Source: Sphingobacteriales bacterium (lineage in GTDB: Bacteria; Bacteroidota; Bacteroidia; Chitinophagales; Chitinophagaceae). Taken from it: DNA of 59,010 bases. Within the stretch, counting starts at the first letter, position 1, and each line of letters begins with the position of its first letter. A program made the position numbers and the translations under genes. Positions 1-8,400 of this stretch are shown here, one piece after another. The DNA is taken from positions 1-59,010 of the forward strand of contig JAHEBJ010000009.1 in assembly GCA_024642285.1 (NCBI GenBank), given 5' to 3'. The notes under the pieces are model-generated. The model had not been told where the DNA came from. It worked only from the letters and a program-made list of their open reading frames with translations, and searched no databases.

Positions 1-632
1 AAGGCTGTTTCAATTGAAAGAAAATAAGCCGCCGTTGCAAATATCAGGATGTTTATGATGATAATGATATCACCGATGGTCGTGCCCAGCTTGCGGCTTA
101 GAAATATGGCCAACACTTCAGTGCCATCAATCACCGCACCGCCTCTTACCGACAGGCCAATACCTGCGCCAAGAAAAAATCCACCAAAAGCAGCCACCAA
201 AAGTTTATCATGTGTTATCTCAGGAAAATTTACAGTTGCAACACAAAAAGCCAGTCCGGTTATGGCCAATGCAGTTTTGATGGCAAATTGTTTTCCAATT
301 ACTTTATATCCAAGAAAAATAAACGGCAGATTGATGAGCAATAATAGCAAATAAAGCGGTATACCCGTCGTTTCCGAAATAAGTAGGGATATGCCCGTGG
401 TGCCTCCATCGATAAAATTGCTGGGTAATAAAAATCCTTTGAGCCCAAAAGACGCCGCTGTAATTCCGGTAACAATGAATAATACATTCTTTATGGAACT
501 GGTAACAGTAATTTTTAATTCTCTGAAACCGCTGGCCAGCTCATAGGTGGAATATTCATGCTTTTCGCCTGGTTTTATCTTTTTATGGCGAAGAATGGTC
601 TGCCTTATTATTTTAGATAATAACGTATTCAT
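1..632 (-). CDS. YitT family membrane protein, C-terminus beyond the window
   Basis: The frame is open from an ATG at 632 down to the window edge (210 codons), so the gene is cut by the boundary, not broken. After a polar N-terminus of about 45 residues come several hydrophobic segments, with the family-like stretch LLPSNFIDGGTTGISLL near residue 75 and a glycine-rich segment FGGFFLGAGIGLSVRGGAVIDG. YitT (DUF161/DUF2179) proteins are usually about 290 residues with five or six membrane spans and a cytoplasmic C-terminal domain. That last domain would lie outside the window. Their transported substrate is not established. Family call by recognition of the membrane core. Confidence 0.85.
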   Translation of the reverse strand, partial: MNTLLSKIIRQTILRHKKIKPGEKHEYSTYELASGFRELKITVTSSIKNVLFIVTGITAASFGLKGFLLPSNFIDGGTTGISLLISETTGIPLYLLLLLINLPFIFLGYKVIGKQFAIKTALAITGLAFCVATVNFPEITHDKLLVAAFGGFFLGAGIGLSVRGGAVIDGTEVLAIFLSRKLGTTIGDIIIIINILIFATAAYFLSIETA

Positions 633-718
633 GAATATGACCTGTTAAATGGAATCGTGTGTTACCCACTCAAGATAAAGTTTATTTGACAGTACAGCAA
701 TGTTATAATTGGTAAAAA

Positions 719-1321
719 TTACCTGTACTTAACAGAAATAGTGTAACAAACCTTATCGTTAATGCGGTAAAATATATCGCCGTTAATTCTGCGAAGTTTT
801 CTGATTGAACGTTTGTCTAATAGTTTGCCCTGTTCATCAAAATACTGTGCCTTCTGAAAATAAGTAAGTATATAATATTTTTTGTTTGAGAAAAGTGCAT
901 TTAAAGCAACAGGTTTTATCGACATAAATGTGAGCGTCTGTTTCTTCTCATCAACATAGAAATCGTAATTGTTAATCCAGATGCAACGGATAGATTGCAT
1001 TTGCTGCATGAGTTTGATAACCTCCTTTGCAGGCAATTGATACTTTGTCAATGTATCCGCCAGGCGGTTTTCTGCCGGGTCAAATTCATAGATATAATAT
1101 AAACTGTCGGTTTTAATACCTAGAGATACCCGTTCAAAATTTTTGCTGGTAAATCCGATATTGAATGGAACATTTTTGCTTATTCTTTTGTAGGATGACT
1201 CTATTGAATCAAGTATTTTTTCATTTTGATAATAGTAGCGGGTTGAAATATTTCTTGGCGAACAGGAAACCAAAACTGTTACCATAACAAGTATGATGAA
1301 ATGGATTTTTTTAGCCGGCAT
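719..1321 (-). CDS. Hypothetical lipoprotein (200 aa)
   Basis: The N-terminus has a short basic stretch, a hydrophobic core and a lipobox-like LVSC with Cys20, so the product is probably an inner-leaflet-anchored or outer-membrane lipoprotein. I do not recognise the rest, which is mixed alpha/beta with many aromatic residues and no catalytic motif visible. The start overlaps the end of the upstream gene (1311-2270) by 11 bases, so the two are translationally coupled and probably act together. No terminator is visible between this gene and the YitT gene, but the 86-base gap does not show a shared operon either. Confidence 0.75.
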   Translation of the reverse strand: MPAKKIHFIILVMVTVLVSCSPRNISTRYYYQNEKILDSIESSYKRISKNVPFNIGFTSKNFERVSLGIKTDSLYYIYEFDPAENRLADTLTKYQLPAKEVIKLMQQMQSIRCIWINNYDFYVDEKKQTLTFMSIKPVALNALFSNKKYYILTYFQKAQYFDEQGKLLDKRSIRKLRRINGDIFYRINDKVCYTISVKYR

Positions 1322-2270
1322 CAGTTGCCGGTTTGATAAAAACGGTTATTCCGTAAACTATTCGTTTCAAAAAAGCAGGACTAAGCTGTATCAGCGTTTT
1401 ACCGCCATTGTCCCAATAAACCAACGTTATAAGGTCTCCAACCTTTTTCATATTTTCCAGGGCGATAAAATGGGTAGGTACAGCAAGTTTGAGGTTGGTA
1501 TGATTTTTTTTGTGAACAATACGGTTGTTGATGTATAAAACAACACTGCCTTCACTTAGTTTTTTTGTCAGGTAAGAGTACATGTCTTGAACCCATGGCC
1601 TGAAAAAATCAGTACCTCTTGCTTGAATGCCGTGATTCAATAATTTTTTGGCTATTCTGTTAAATTTGGCATAGTTCACAGATGCCCAAAATTTACTTTC
1701 ATCGCCTGGGTCGTATTTACGGTTAAAAATATTAAGGTATCCTTTGTAGTGTCCTGCTAAAGTTAAAAACCACAATTGATCGGCTGGATGAATATCCATG
1801 ATGCCTCTATTTTTCAGTAAACCGGCCTCTTTTTTTACAGCTGCAGAAGGAGAATACAAAACGCCTTTGAATTTGGCAGTTCCATTAGTGTATAATGCGG
1901 TAATAAATTTTGTGTAACCTAGCGGGTCATCCTGTAACAAAAGGTAAGTAATTGCTGAATAGGCGCAAAAATAGGTACCATCACCGGGATAAATGCTTAT
2001 CGGGTTTTCAATATTTTCTTTAACATTCTGAACAAATAGTCTTGAGTTAACGTTAGGCCAATAAGCTGCAGAAGTGGAAAGATCGCAATTTGAAAGGTAC
2101 TCAATGGCCTCCTGAACAGAGGAAGTTTTGTGTTCACCCTTCAATTTCCTGCCGCCTGTAGAAGCATGAGCAAAATTAAACAGGCACAAAAAAAGTAAAA
2201 CCGAAATCAGACTTGGGAATCGGGAAGTTTTATTTTTTATGATCTTATCAACTGAAATAAAATGTTTCAT
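1311..2270 (-). CDS. Secreted protein, possible papain-like cysteine peptidase fold
   Basis: 319 residues. A polar N-terminus is followed by a hydrophobic segment (about 21-36) ending in AHA, consistent with a Sec signal peptide. In the mature part a Cys at the start of a likely helix (GDGTYFCAYSAITYLL, Cys102), a His in a beta-like stretch (PTHFIALE, His267) and an Asp in VYWDNGG (Asp287) appear in the order Cys-His-Asp/Asn seen in papain-like and C39-like peptidases. This is pattern recognition only; no family was identified. First gene of a two-gene unit, overlapping the downstream lipoprotein gene by 11 bases. Confidence 0.6.
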   Translation of the reverse strand: MKHFISVDKIIKNKTSRFPSLISVLLFLCLFNFAHASTGGRKLKGEHKTSSVQEAIEYLSNCDLSTSAAYWPNVNSRLFVQNVKENIENPISIYPGDGTYFCAYSAITYLLLQDDPLGYTKFITALYTNGTAKFKGVLYSPSAAVKKEAGLLKNRGIMDIHPADQLWFLTLAGHYKGYLNIFNRKYDPGDESKFWASVNYAKFNRIAKKLLNHGIQARGTDFFRPWVQDMYSYLTKKLSEGSVVLYINNRIVHKKNHTNLKLAVPTHFIALENMKKVGDLITLVYWDNGGKTLIQLSPAFLKRIVYGITVFIKPATDAG

Positions 2271-2387
2271 TATTTGAATAAAGATAAATATTTAAAATAG
2301 AACCGGCATCACTCAACCATGATAACTTTTAATATTAACTATGCAGCCGTTGGGTTTTGGGTAATAATTAACCTTTTAACCAGGCAA

Positions 2388-2422
2388 TTTTACAAATTCA
2401 ATGGTTAAACATTGTATATTTG
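2388..2422 (+). promoter_or_regulatory. Candidate Bacteroidota promoter for the OB-fold/yceI unit
   Basis: TATATTTG at 2415-2422 matches the -7 consensus TAnnTTTG. The upstream -33 element is poor (TTTT at 2388-2391, spacing 23). It lies 24 bases before the ATG at 2447 in a divergent intergenic region. Confidence 0.4.
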
Positions 2423-2446
2423 TACTCTGAAAAATTGTAGACAACT

Positions 2447-2905
2447 ATGATGACAAGAAAAATGAAGCCCGGGTTAAAAAAGTGGTTGCTTGCAATTTTT
2501 ATTTTATCGCTTGGTGGTGCGTCATTTGTGTGGTACATGTTTACATTAAAACACGATGACACAGCTCAATTAAAAGTAGATTTTACAGTTGAGTCTCTTG
2601 TCTTTATTAACGATTTTAAAACTGATTTGACTGCTGCAAATGAGAAATATTCGGAGAAGATCGTAGTTGTTAACGGTACGGTTTCTGAGGTAGAGATGGC
2701 CGATACAACCGCCAATATTAAGATGGTTGACACAACAAACGGAGATTATATCATTTTTGCTTTTCAGCAACAATACCTGAACGACGCAAAAAAGTTAAAA
2801 CCCGGCGAGAAAGTTTCCATCAAAGGATCTTGCAGTAATGGTGATTTTAGTGCAATTTTGGAAACCTATTATGTTACTTTTAAACGCTGCACAATTAATA
2901 AATAA
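2447..2905 (+). CDS. Membrane-anchored OB-fold protein (tRNA_anti-like)
   Basis: 152 residues: basic N-terminus, one membrane segment (about 13-32), then a soluble domain with the beta-rich pattern of the tRNA_anti-like OB-fold family (IVVVNGTVSEVE, then IKMVDTTNGDYIIFAF, then GEKVSIKGSCSNG). Proteins of this kind are common in Bacteroidota and are thought to be periplasmic; no ligand is known. Only 29 bases separate it from the YceI gene, so the pair is probably co-transcribed from the TATATTTG promoter upstream. Family assignment rests on the strand pattern and conserved glycines. Confidence 0.7.
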   Translation: MMTRKMKPGLKKWLLAIFILSLGGASFVWYMFTLKHDDTAQLKVDFTVESLVFINDFKTDLTAANEKYSEKIVVVNGTVSEVEMADTTANIKMVDTTNGDYIIFAFQQQYLNDAKKLKPGEKVSIKGSCSNGDFSAILETYYVTFKRCTINK

Positions 2906-2934
2906 ACTTTAATCAATAATATAAAAATCAACAA

Positions 2935-3477
2935 ATGAAAAAAGGATTACTTTCTCTGGCACTGGTTTTAACAACCGGTTTGCTATTTGCCCAAAAGAAA
3001 ACTACTACTTCGGCAATTATTAATTTTGATGCTACTACGGCGATTGATGCATTGCCAAAAGCAGAAAATAAAACCGTTATTTCTTCTCTTGACACAAAAA
3101 CGGGTAAGATGGCTTTTGAAGCATCCATCAAGAACTTTAGTTTTACGAACCCGAGAATTCAGGAACATTTTAATAACAAAGGTTGGATGGACAGTGACCA
3201 GTTTCCAACAGCAACATTTGTAGGTGCAATTGGTAATATAGGCGCTGTGAAATTTAGTAAAGATGGTACTTACCCCGTTAATGTAATGGGTAATCTTTCT
3301 ATTCATGGTATTACCAAATCGATTGAAGCAAAGGGTAGTATTGTGGTAAAAGGAGGAGCAATTACAGCCAATTCTGAATTCAGTGTTAAGCTGGAAGATT
3401 ACGGGATAGATGGTGGAGCAGTTGGTGCAGGCAAGGTCTCAAAAGAACCAACAATTTCTGTTATAGCGGTTTATTAA
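2935..3477 (+). CDS. YceI-like periplasmic protein
   Basis: 180 residues with a clear signal peptide (MKKGLLSLALVLTTGLLFAQ). The mature protein shows the YceI pattern: a segment like FEASIKNFSFTNPRIQEHFN, then GWMDSDQFPTATFVG, then VNVMGNLSIHGITKSIEAKG and a final strand ending KEPTISVIAVY. YceI proteins fold as a lipocalin-like barrel that binds isoprenoid or amide lipids in the periplasm. Second gene of a two-gene unit and followed at once by a strong hairpin terminator. Confidence 0.88.
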   Translation: MKKGLLSLALVLTTGLLFAQKKTTTSAIINFDATTAIDALPKAENKTVISSLDTKTGKMAFEASIKNFSFTNPRIQEHFNNKGWMDSDQFPTATFVGAIGNIGAVKFSKDGTYPVNVMGNLSIHGITKSIEAKGSIVVKGGAITANSEFSVKLEDYGIDGGAVGAGKVSKEPTISVIAVY

Positions 3478-3493
3478 TCTAATCGAAATAAAT

Positions 3494-3530
3494 AAAAAGC
3501 TTTTGTTCGTAACCGGACAAAAGCTTTTTT
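3494..3530. terminator. Bidirectional rho-independent terminator
   Basis: Arms 3494-3506 and 3517-3529 are perfectly complementary over 13 bases. Three more pairs (one of them a wobble) extend the stem inward to a TAAC loop, and A- and T-runs flank it. It can end both the yceI unit and the convergent gene at 3551-3820. Confidence 0.9.
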
Positions 3531-3550
3531 AATTTATATCATCCCTGCAA

Positions 3551-3820
3551 TCAGATCGATTTAAATTCTTCTTCTATAATTTCGTGAAAAGATGATTCGC
3601 TTTCGGCCACCCAGTTTGGAATCGGGCTGCTGATGATCTTCCAGTTGCTTTCCTCTTTTTCCATATTGAAAATGATTCGGGTACCTCGTTCATCAATTAC
3701 ATCAACTGTGAACAAACCTTCCTCACGTCCGTTTGGTTTTCTGAAATTGAATTCTTTCAACCGTCCGTCAACTTTTATCAGGCGGGTAAATTGTACATTC
3801 TTAATATACTTTAGTTCCAT
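3551..3820 (-). CDS. Small conserved hypothetical protein (89 aa)
   Basis: No signal peptide or membrane segment, so probably cytoplasmic. It reads as a beta-rich N-terminal part (FTVDVIDERGTRIIFNMEKEE) followed by an acidic helix. A promoter -7 match TAAGTTTG lies on the minus strand at 3845-3838, about 17 bases before the start. Function unknown. Codon use looks like the neighbours, and its own promoter and terminator support it being real. Confidence 0.6.
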   Translation of the reverse strand: MELKYIKNVQFTRLIKVDGRLKEFNFRKPNGREEGLFTVDVIDERGTRIIFNMEKEESNWKIISSPIPNWVAESESSFHEIIEEEFKSI

Positions 3821-3900
3821 CAGGGGGTGCTTTAGCGCAAACTTACGGCTTTAGCTTTAAAAGAAAACCAGATATTAGTTAACAAGCTGTAAAATTTTTA

Positions 3901-4503
3901 TTATTTGCAGATCTTCAATTTTTTGAATAAAAGATCTCCGTCAATTTCCCTCACTTCTCCGGCCCTCAATCCTCCCAGTTCGAGGTCTTCAATACTCAGC
4001 CTGATAAGCCTTTTACATTTGTGCCTGATAGCGCTGATCATTTTACGCACCTGGTGGTATTTACCTTCGGTGATTGTAATCTTCAGCCATGTGAAAGGAG
4101 GATGAGCAGTTAAACGATCATCAAGTTTATATAGTTTTTCTGGGTTATTGACAATGGTTACTTCGCAGGGAGGAGTTGTATACATGACTCCTGTTTTTAT
4201 TCTTATCGCAACGCCGGTCTGTAGTTTTTTTAAATTTTCTGCAGATACCTGTTTGTTAACCTGAACAAGGTAGGTCCTTTTATGCGGTACCTTACTTAAA
4301 AACAAAAGGCGGGTAACTCTTTTATCGGTAGTTAAAATGAGTAAGCCTTCCGAATGATTATCCAGTCTACCTACCGCATGTGTATCAGGAGGAAAATTAA
4401 AATTGAGATTACCTAGTAGATTAACATCATGTGAGCTCACAAACTGCGAAACCATATCATATGGTTTGTTGATGATAAAATAACGGTTGGGAGATAGCTG
4501 CAT
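3901..4503 (-). CDS. rluE: 23S rRNA pseudouridine synthase, RluE/RsuA family
   Basis: 200 residues. The catalytic motif GRLDNHSEGLLILTTDK is present with the nucleophile Asp48, preceded by FIINKPYDMVSQF and followed by KVPHKRTYLVQVNK and TEGKYHQVRKMI, the standard blocks of the RsuA/RluB/RluE/RluF family. No S4 RNA-binding domain is present at the N-terminus, which fits RluE, not RluB or RluF. RluE converts a uridine in domain V of 23S rRNA (U2457 in E. coli numbering) to pseudouridine. Single-gene unit with about 70 bases to the next gene. Confidence 0.88.
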   Translation of the reverse strand: MQLSPNRYFIINKPYDMVSQFVSSHDVNLLGNLNFNFPPDTHAVGRLDNHSEGLLILTTDKRVTRLLFLSKVPHKRTYLVQVNKQVSAENLKKLQTGVAIRIKTGVMYTTPPCEVTIVNNPEKLYKLDDRLTAHPPFTWLKITITEGKYHQVRKMISAIRHKCKRLIRLSIEDLELGGLRAGEVREIDGDLLFKKLKICK

Positions 4504-4571
4504 TGGGTTGCAAGTTCAATTAAAATATTTTAATTGGAAAAGTTATCTGTATCCTGATTCCTGCAGATGAA

Positions 4572-7019
4572 TCACCTTAACAAAACTGTACTTCCTTTGG
4601 CTTTATAAATTTTATTGTCGGCTCCCAAAGCCTCAAGCATCCAAACCAAAGTATGTGTCTGCATAGGTATTCCTTTAAATTTCCCATCCCAGCCACGATT
4701 GGAATCCTGGGTTTCAAATATCATTTCTCCCCAACGGTTAAATATCCTGAAATAATTCAGTTCTTTTATGCCGATCATGAACGGTTTCAGGAAATCGTTT
4801 CGGCCATCGCTGTTTGGCGTGAATGCGTTGGGTACAAAAATGGTGATGCTCTTGTTTATTTTTACCACCTGGGTATCTATTGTAATACAACCCGAAATTG
4901 TTTTTAATTCAATGGTATAGATCGTTTCTTTATTTCCGATAAACTCAGGTTTATAGCTGTTTTGATTGTCCAAAAAAGTTGGCGGAGACCATGTTACCAG
5001 GTCGCCTACAGGCCTCGCTTGCAGCGTTAGAGGTAAATCCACCACAGCATAGCTAACAGGATTTGTAACACCCGGTGTGGGCGCATCTACTTTTACATAT
5101 CTTTTTTGTATGCTCTTAGGGAAAGGACATTGTGATGTACTTACAGTAAGACTTATAACATAATCTCCGGCCACAGGGTAAACCTGTGCAGGCGGGTTGC
5201 GTAGCATTGAAGTTTGACCGTTTCCAAAATCCCACAAATAACTTACGCTGGTCGAACTCATTTCCATCGTTTTATTAACCGGTAAAACCGGAATGTCAAT
5301 GCAAACCGGATCAATTGAAAATTCGGCCGCCACATTTGGGAAAACCTGTATGGTCATACTCATGCTGTCGGCACATGCCGTGTTGCTGCTTACAACCAAT
5401 ACTACTTCATAGGTTCCCGGATTTTTATAACTATATGTGATATTTCGGGTAGTTGCAATAAATCCATCTCCCAAAATCCATTTGTATTGCATGTTACCAA
5501 CTGCATTTGTAGTGGTATTACTGAACACAAATTTATTATTGAGCATACATTGCGTTGGCTTATCAACAGTAAATCCAACAATCGGTACTGATGAAATATT
5601 GACATCCTTTGCCGAAGTAGTTAACGAGCATCCCAGATTACTGAAGACCATGGCATAGTACGACCCGGTTTGTGTAATACTTAAACTCAGTTGATTGGCG
5701 CCTGCAATGGCAACACCGTCTTTAAACCACTGCACGCTATCTGCCGGCAGTACTCTTAAAACAGTACTGTCGCCGCTGCCAATACACCATTCCTGTTTAC
5801 CAATTACCTGTAAACTATCATAGAGTTTTGCGGCTCGTACTAAAACAGTATCGGTGCTGAGGCAGCCGCCACCATTATGTCTTACTGTTAATACGTATTC
5901 TGTAGTTACATCAGGTGTTGCAATCGGATTAGCCAGTAGAGGGCTATTCAGCCCCGTGGTTGGACTCCATAAATAAAACCAGCCAGGCTTTGGCGGTACG
6001 CCTATTTGAATAACACTGTTATTGCAAGAATTTTTATCAGGGCCTGCGTTTGCCTGGTAAGTAAGTGTATCATTCAGGTAAGTATATAATGTATCCCTGC
6101 AACCGTATCCACTGTAGGGCACCACAACAACGGCAACCTGCGTTCCGGCGGCAGGAGGTGGAATAAGTGTGAGTGTTTGTGAATTGCCGATTACTTGTGT
6201 AAAATCATTATTAAACCAGGTGTAAGATTCATATCCATAAGGTGCGTTCACAAAAACAGCATTATCATCCGGACAAAAATCGGCACCTTGAAACCTGTCG
6301 CTGCATTCTGTATTAACATCAATATAGGCATAGCCAAAATGAATCCTAAAAGTACAGTCGGCGGTCTTGAAAAAAAGCTTGATGGTTTTTCCGGCAAGAT
6401 TATCGAGGTTGATAGAAACCGCTGTCCAGGTTTTGTACCAAACAGGTGTATTCCCTCCCGGATTTGGAGAAAGTTGAAATCCGGGTAAAGGAGAACCATT
6501 GGCAAAGAATGCAAAAGAGGAACAATTAATTCGCATTCCGTCAGAAACATTTTCAACGATCAGATCCAAACGGGGTTGTTCCGAAACATGATGACCCGGA
6601 TCTTGAAATACCACAGCATAATTATAAATGAGGTTGTAGGTATTCGCATTGGCTGGTATAGTGAACTGATAGGAAACACCTTCGGATTCTCTACCGGCAG
6701 AGTTATTGCCTAATTTGATCGAATGTCCGCTTCCATTTGGGCAATTTTTAGGGAATCCTCCATACTCATCCATTCCGGCGCCTGAAAGTGCAGTGTACAT
6801 AGTATGTCTGTTTTCTACAGGCAATCCCGAATAATCAAAAGTTATCACATTAGTGCTGTCGATAGACGCTACAGTTCCGGTATAACAGGTCCAGCCGTTA
6901 AAACTGCCCTGCTCAAAATCGATATTTGGAGGACAATTCTGGGCTGTTGACGACTGCGAAACAAGACATAGGCATGCTAAAACGAATAAATACCCAGTCT
7001 TTTTAATAAAAACAGTCAT
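4572..7019 (-). CDS. Secreted PKD-domain protein with T9SS type B sorting domain
   Basis: 815 residues: signal peptide (about 1-26), a lectin-like N-terminal domain starting NCPPNIDFEQGSFNGW, an Ig-like central part, two PKD domains with WILGDGF and YLWDFGNGQ motifs (about 480-650), and a C-terminal gliding-motility-associated domain with VPNAFTPNSDGRNDFLKP, FNRWGEMIFET and GWDGKFKGIP. The last is the CHU_C/type B signal that directs export by the type IX system. The product is expected outside the cell or on its surface. Monocistronic and divergent from prfB. No partner PorP/SprF gene is adjacent, unlike the adhesin at 18874. Confidence 0.9.
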   Translation of the reverse strand: MTVFIKKTGYLFVLACLCLVSQSSTAQNCPPNIDFEQGSFNGWTCYTGTVASIDSTNVITFDYSGLPVENRHTMYTALSGAGMDEYGGFPKNCPNGSGHSIKLGNNSAGRESEGVSYQFTIPANANTYNLIYNYAVVFQDPGHHVSEQPRLDLIVENVSDGMRINCSSFAFFANGSPLPGFQLSPNPGGNTPVWYKTWTAVSINLDNLAGKTIKLFFKTADCTFRIHFGYAYIDVNTECSDRFQGADFCPDDNAVFVNAPYGYESYTWFNNDFTQVIGNSQTLTLIPPPAAGTQVAVVVVPYSGYGCRDTLYTYLNDTLTYQANAGPDKNSCNNSVIQIGVPPKPGWFYLWSPTTGLNSPLLANPIATPDVTTEYVLTVRHNGGGCLSTDTVLVRAAKLYDSLQVIGKQEWCIGSGDSTVLRVLPADSVQWFKDGVAIAGANQLSLSITQTGSYYAMVFSNLGCSLTTSAKDVNISSVPIVGFTVDKPTQCMLNNKFVFSNTTTNAVGNMQYKWILGDGFIATTRNITYSYKNPGTYEVVLVVSSNTACADSMSMTIQVFPNVAAEFSIDPVCIDIPVLPVNKTMEMSSTSVSYLWDFGNGQTSMLRNPPAQVYPVAGDYVISLTVSTSQCPFPKSIQKRYVKVDAPTPGVTNPVSYAVVDLPLTLQARPVGDLVTWSPPTFLDNQNSYKPEFIGNKETIYTIELKTISGCITIDTQVVKINKSITIFVPNAFTPNSDGRNDFLKPFMIGIKELNYFRIFNRWGEMIFETQDSNRGWDGKFKGIPMQTHTLVWMLEALGADNKIYKAKGSTVLLR

Positions 7020-7197
7020 TCAAAAGAAATTTGAAACCTCTTAATAGAAGTTAGTTCAGTTGTATTAAAGATAACTTAATAACAAAACATATCTTATAAT
7101 GTTAAGATGGATTTAAAGGCATATTAGCTGCATGCCAAGTACATTTTCGTTATTTACATACGAAATTTTTAAAAGGCTGGTTGCTTATTATAATTAC

Positions 7198-7228
7198 TTG
7201 TTCTCTGTTTATTAATCCGTTAATTTTG
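7198..7228 (+). promoter_or_regulatory. Promoter of prfB, probably giving a leaderless mRNA
   Basis: TTG at 7198-7200, a 20-base spacer and TAATTTTG at 7221-7228 match the Bacteroidota consensus TTTG-N19/20-TAnnTTTG. The start codon is at 7234, only 5 bases after the -7 box, so transcription should begin at or next to the ATG. Confidence 0.6.
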
Positions 7229-7233
7229 CAGCC

Positions 7234-8323
7234 ATGACAATTGAGCACTTAAAATCTATTAGAGACCGCGTTTTGGTTTTGGGGAGGTTTCTTTGACGTT
7301 GCGAACAGAGAAGCAAAAACCGCTAATGACAAACAACTTTCACTTTCGCCAGGCTTTTGGGACGATAACAGCCGGGCAACTGCCATTCTGAAAGAAATTA
7401 AAGTAAACGAATACTGGATTGATATGTATCATGCGGTTAATACCGCAGTGGAAGATTTTGCTGTACTTTTCGAATTCTGGAAAGCCGGAGAGGCAAGTGA
7501 AGAAGAAGCCAAAGAGGCTTTTGATAAAGCTATTGGGCTGATTGAGGATGCTGAATTTAAAAGCACCCTTAATGAACCCGAAGATGAATTGCCTGTTGTA
7601 GTACAGATAAATAGTGGTGCAGGTGGTACCGAAAGCCAGGATTGGGCCGAAATGCTGGCACGTATGTACCGCATGTATGCCGAAAAGCAAGGCTGGAAAG
7701 TTACAGAGATAGATTGGCAATGGGGCGATGGCGCAGGAATTAAAACATGTACTTATGAATTTGAGGGACCGTTTGCTTATGGATTTTTAAAATCGGAGAA
7801 CGGCGTACATAGGCTGGTACGAATTTCACCGTTTGACAGTAACGCACGCAGACACACATCATTTGCATCTGTAAATGCATATCCTTTGGTTGATGATACA
7901 ATTAAGATTGAAATAAATCCTGCCGACGTAAAAATGGAAACTTCACGTAGTGGTGGCGCAGGCGGACAAAACGTAAATAAAGTAGAAACAAAAGTTCAGT
8001 TAACGCATATTCCAACGGGTATTGTGGTAGTTTGCCAGCAGGACAGGAGCCAGCTTGGAAACAGGGAAATGGCCATGCAGATGTTGAAAAGCCGCTTGTA
8101 TGAAATTGAAATACAAAAACGCAACGAAATAAAAGATGCCAGCAACAGTAAAAAGAAAAAGATAGAGTGGGGAAGCCAGATACGCAGTTATGTTTTTCAT
8201 CCATACAAAATGATCAAAGATCATCGCACGGATTACGAAGTTGGCAACGTAGGACCGGTGATGGATGGAGAACTGGACGGTTTTATTAAGGCCTACCTCA
8301 TGAGTGAAAAAGAAACAGCTTAA
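7234..8323 (+). CDS. prfB: Peptide chain release factor 2, with programmed +1 frameshift
   Basis: RF2 ends translation at UGA and UAA. Codons 1-20 run from 7234 to an in-frame TGA at 7294. After a +1 slip at CTT TGA C the frame continues from 7295 to the stop at 8323, giving 362 residues, the normal RF2 length. The anticodon-like SPF tripeptide is at about 198-200 and the catalytic GGQ at 243-245 ([11 protein letters not shown]). The frameshift is the classic autoregulation: low RF2 lets the ribosome pause at TGA and shift. It is not a pseudogene, because frameshift site, spacer and downstream homology are all intact. Confidence 0.95.
7282..7297 (+). promoter_or_regulatory. prfB programmed frameshift site
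   Basis: GGGAGG (Shine-Dalgarno-like, 7282-7287), a 3-base spacer TTT, slippery CTT (7291-7293) and stop TGA followed by C. The layout is the same as the E. coli site, including the 3-base spacer and the C after TGA. Confidence 0.93.
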
Positions 8324-8340
8324 GTTGAAAAATTTTTAAA

Positions 8341-8366
8341 AAAATACAAAGACGATTTTGTATTTT
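8341..8366 (+). terminator. Terminator-like hairpin after prfB
   Basis: Arms 8341-8350 and 8357-8366 are complementary over 10 A/T-rich bases with a 6-base loop, ending in a T-run. It lies 17 bases after the prfB stop. The stem has only two G/C pairs, so strength is uncertain. Confidence 0.55.
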
Positions 8367-8372
8367 AATAAC

Positions 8373-8397
8373 CAAATTATCAAATCATCAAATTAAT
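8373..8397. repeat. Three 8-base tandem units before pruA
   Basis: CAAAT recurs at 8373, 8381 and 8389 with exactly 8-base spacing, directly upstream of the pruA start codon. It resembles the period-7 intergenic tracts elsewhere in the window. Confidence 0.5.
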
Positions 8398-8400
8398 ATT

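Noticed and set aside
49..354. 101-codon open frame at the left edge on the plus strand
   Set aside because: The minus strand encodes a clear YitT protein over the same bases.
7294..7296. In-frame TGA in prfB, as a sign of a pseudogene or sequencing error
   Set aside because: The stop sits in the known programmed frameshift context and the reading frame resumes cleanly one base later with full-length RF2 homology.
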